Source: Oscarella lobularis (lineage: Eukaryota; Porifera; Homoscleromorpha; Homosclerophorida; Oscarellidae). Taken from it: a stretch of 64,000 nucleotides of DNA. The translations under genes were made by a program, and so were the position numbers. Numbering within the stretch: the stretch's first letter is position 1; each line of letters begins with the position of its first letter. The stretch spans positions 1,736,001 to 1,800,000 of the forward strand of contig NC_089176.1 in NCBI RefSeq assembly GCF_947507565.1, read 5' to 3'. Shown piece by piece: positions 62,918-64,000 of this stretch. The notes under the pieces are model-generated. The model did no database searches. It saw only the letters and a program-made list of their open reading frames with translations, and was not told where the DNA came from.

Positions 62918-63370
62918 CAGGAGTCGCTCTATTGCATGCCTCAATCGTCCGCCCCAGGAACTTTGTCCCAGGACTCGGCCGATTCGAAGCCCCCCGCCGT
63001 CCTCGACGGAGCAGCGTCTACACTCCGCTTCAGTTCCCTGCTGCCTCTTCCTTTTCGCAACAACACGCAGGAGTCCTGAGAAGAAGATTTCACGTCGTGC
63101 GCGTTCGCTGAACAATTGGAATGAAGACACCCGCCACCACGTGCTACACTTACGCCTTCAGCCCTGCGCGAGAGTTCTCCGCTCGCTTCCTTCTGCATGG
63201 TTCTCTTCGGTCTCCGATCTTCTCACGGCGCTGCGCGCTCGCTTCCTCCCTGCCAAGTCAAGCGCTCAGCCTTCCGTCTTCGCACGCAGGCCGCCGACGA
63301 GACTCTCCTTACGTTCGGCAATGCGTTCCGCGGCCTCGCAGCACAAGCGTTCCCAACAATGGAGACTGAC
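62918..63370. other. Stretch without a recognisable gene
   Basis: Follows the end of the retroelement frame; may hold its 3' untranslated end and LTR, but no matching second LTR is in the window. Confidence 0.4.
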
Positions 63371-63958
63371 TAGCCTCGCAAGCCAGGCTCTCCCGTAGTG
63401 AAGCGTGCTTTAGAGCGTCCACTACTGGGAGAGCCAGGGCGCACTCGTCTGCGTCATAGGCCATGTGACAACCCAACTTTCCACGTGACAACCATCCACT
63501 AATTAAGTTGATCTTCCACTAACTAGGTTGCCTGGAGCTTGGTCAAACGCCGTTAGAAAACGCATCAACAACCGACTTTATAGCCTCGCAAGCCGGGCGA
63601 TAGCCGTCGTTGGTGCGCTACTAGTACAAAAGGATTGCGAGGCCAATGCGGTCTTCGCGAGACCTGGACGAAAGAAGTGCAAAAAAACTTCGTGTAGAAT
63701 GGAAGTCGCTCTTTCGGCTAGCCTCAGAAGGCACTTCCATCGCGAGGCTACAGTTCAAGCAAATTAACCAACGTGACGTCATTCAATCAAATCCAGCCAG
63801 TAACAGGCACCAAATTACAAACTTAATTATTGGATGGTTGTCACGTGGAAAGTCGGGTGGTCACATGGCCTATGACGCAGACGAGTGCGCCCAGGCTCTC
63901 CCAGTAGTGGACGCGCTAAAGCGCGCTTCACTACGGGAGAGCCTTGCTTGCGAGGCTA
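63371..63958. mobile_element. 588-bp foldback/MITE with about 127-bp terminal inverted repeats
   Basis: Arms 63371-63497 and 63832-63958, ends TAGCCTCGCAAG and CTTGCGAGGCTA. Flanks GAGACTGAC and GACACTGAC differ at one base, consistent with an aged 9-bp duplication. Each arm contains its own hairpin (GGCTCTCCC...GGGAGAGCC). The middle has a further TAGCCTCGCAAGCC...GCGAGGCTA pair (63581-63750) without a clear duplication. Confidence 0.85.
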
Positions 63959-64000
63959 GACACTGACCAGCACGATTTATTGACGCGCGATCAATTTCTC

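Noticed and set aside
63309-63491. Two similar frames (63491-63309 and 63646-63966) sharing AYDADEC and LRESLACEA
   Set aside because: They agree only because both lie in the arms of the same inverted-repeat element; not a duplicated gene.

Overview
The window looks like nuclear DNA of an early-branching animal, most likely a sponge. Genes have short introns (about 50 bp) with GT..AG borders, and one extracellular multidomain gene is built entirely from phase-1 exons. A nuclear copy of mitochondrial DNA reads nad6 - nad3 - trnR(ucg) - nad4L with TGA as Trp, which fits sponge mtDNA; most cnidarian mtDNAs have lost these tRNAs. The phylum is an inference; the exact species is not identifiable from this sequence alone.

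Layout. 0.6-1.2 kb: a small two-exon RGG / Glu-Lys-rich gene (-), then a 660 bp inverted repeat. 2.0-5.4 kb: no recognisable gene. 5.4-13.4 kb: a secreted mosaic gene (+) with a signal peptide, two tandem copies of a CILP/FAM171-like plus Sushi module, a 48-bp mucin-like Pro/Thr VNTR, and at least 20 EGF modules running into a 200-N gap. 14-18 kb: a small unknown gene and a broken RNF213-like locus. 18.0-21.5 and 26.3-27.4 kb: one A/T-rich satellite of about 140 bp period with orientation flips. It brackets a 4.7 kb block holding a decayed DUF6589-family gene (+) and a RecQ-like helicase fragment (-). 27.4-29.3 kb: end of a tyrosine-recombinase retroelement. 30.3-35.9 kb: a 1.2 kb palindrome and a related 4 kb two-gene DNA transposon (DDE integrase and a Cys-rich partner, divergent). 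36-38.7 kb: unknown coding remnants, an ISXO2/Merlin-like transposase remnant and a DUF6589 exon.

38.7-55.0 kb is a stack of nested transposons. A decayed Ty3-type LTR element (-) carries a 6 kb DIRS-like element inside its integrase and a Tc1 element (intact DD34E transposase) between RNase H and integrase. The Tc1 element in turn carries a pogo-type transposon encoding a spliced transposase plus a HIRAN-domain protein. A non-LTR fragment sits in the Ty3 gag. 55.0-56.6 kb: a tetranucleotide-bearing MITE and the mitochondrial insert. 57.0-64 kb: another Ty3 pol piece, a second DUF6589 gene copy, a third Ty3 pol (+), and a family of foldback elements with TAGCCTC-type ends and 9-10 bp target duplications, some nested in each other.

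Apart from the mosaic gene and a few small genes, the window is a transposon graveyard with some recent members (Tc1, pogo+HIRAN, foldback elements). The least familiar units are the satellite-bracketed DUF6589/RecQ block, the pogo+HIRAN element, the two-gene palindromic transposon and the foldback family. All splice models are read by eye from GT/AG sites and frame continuity.
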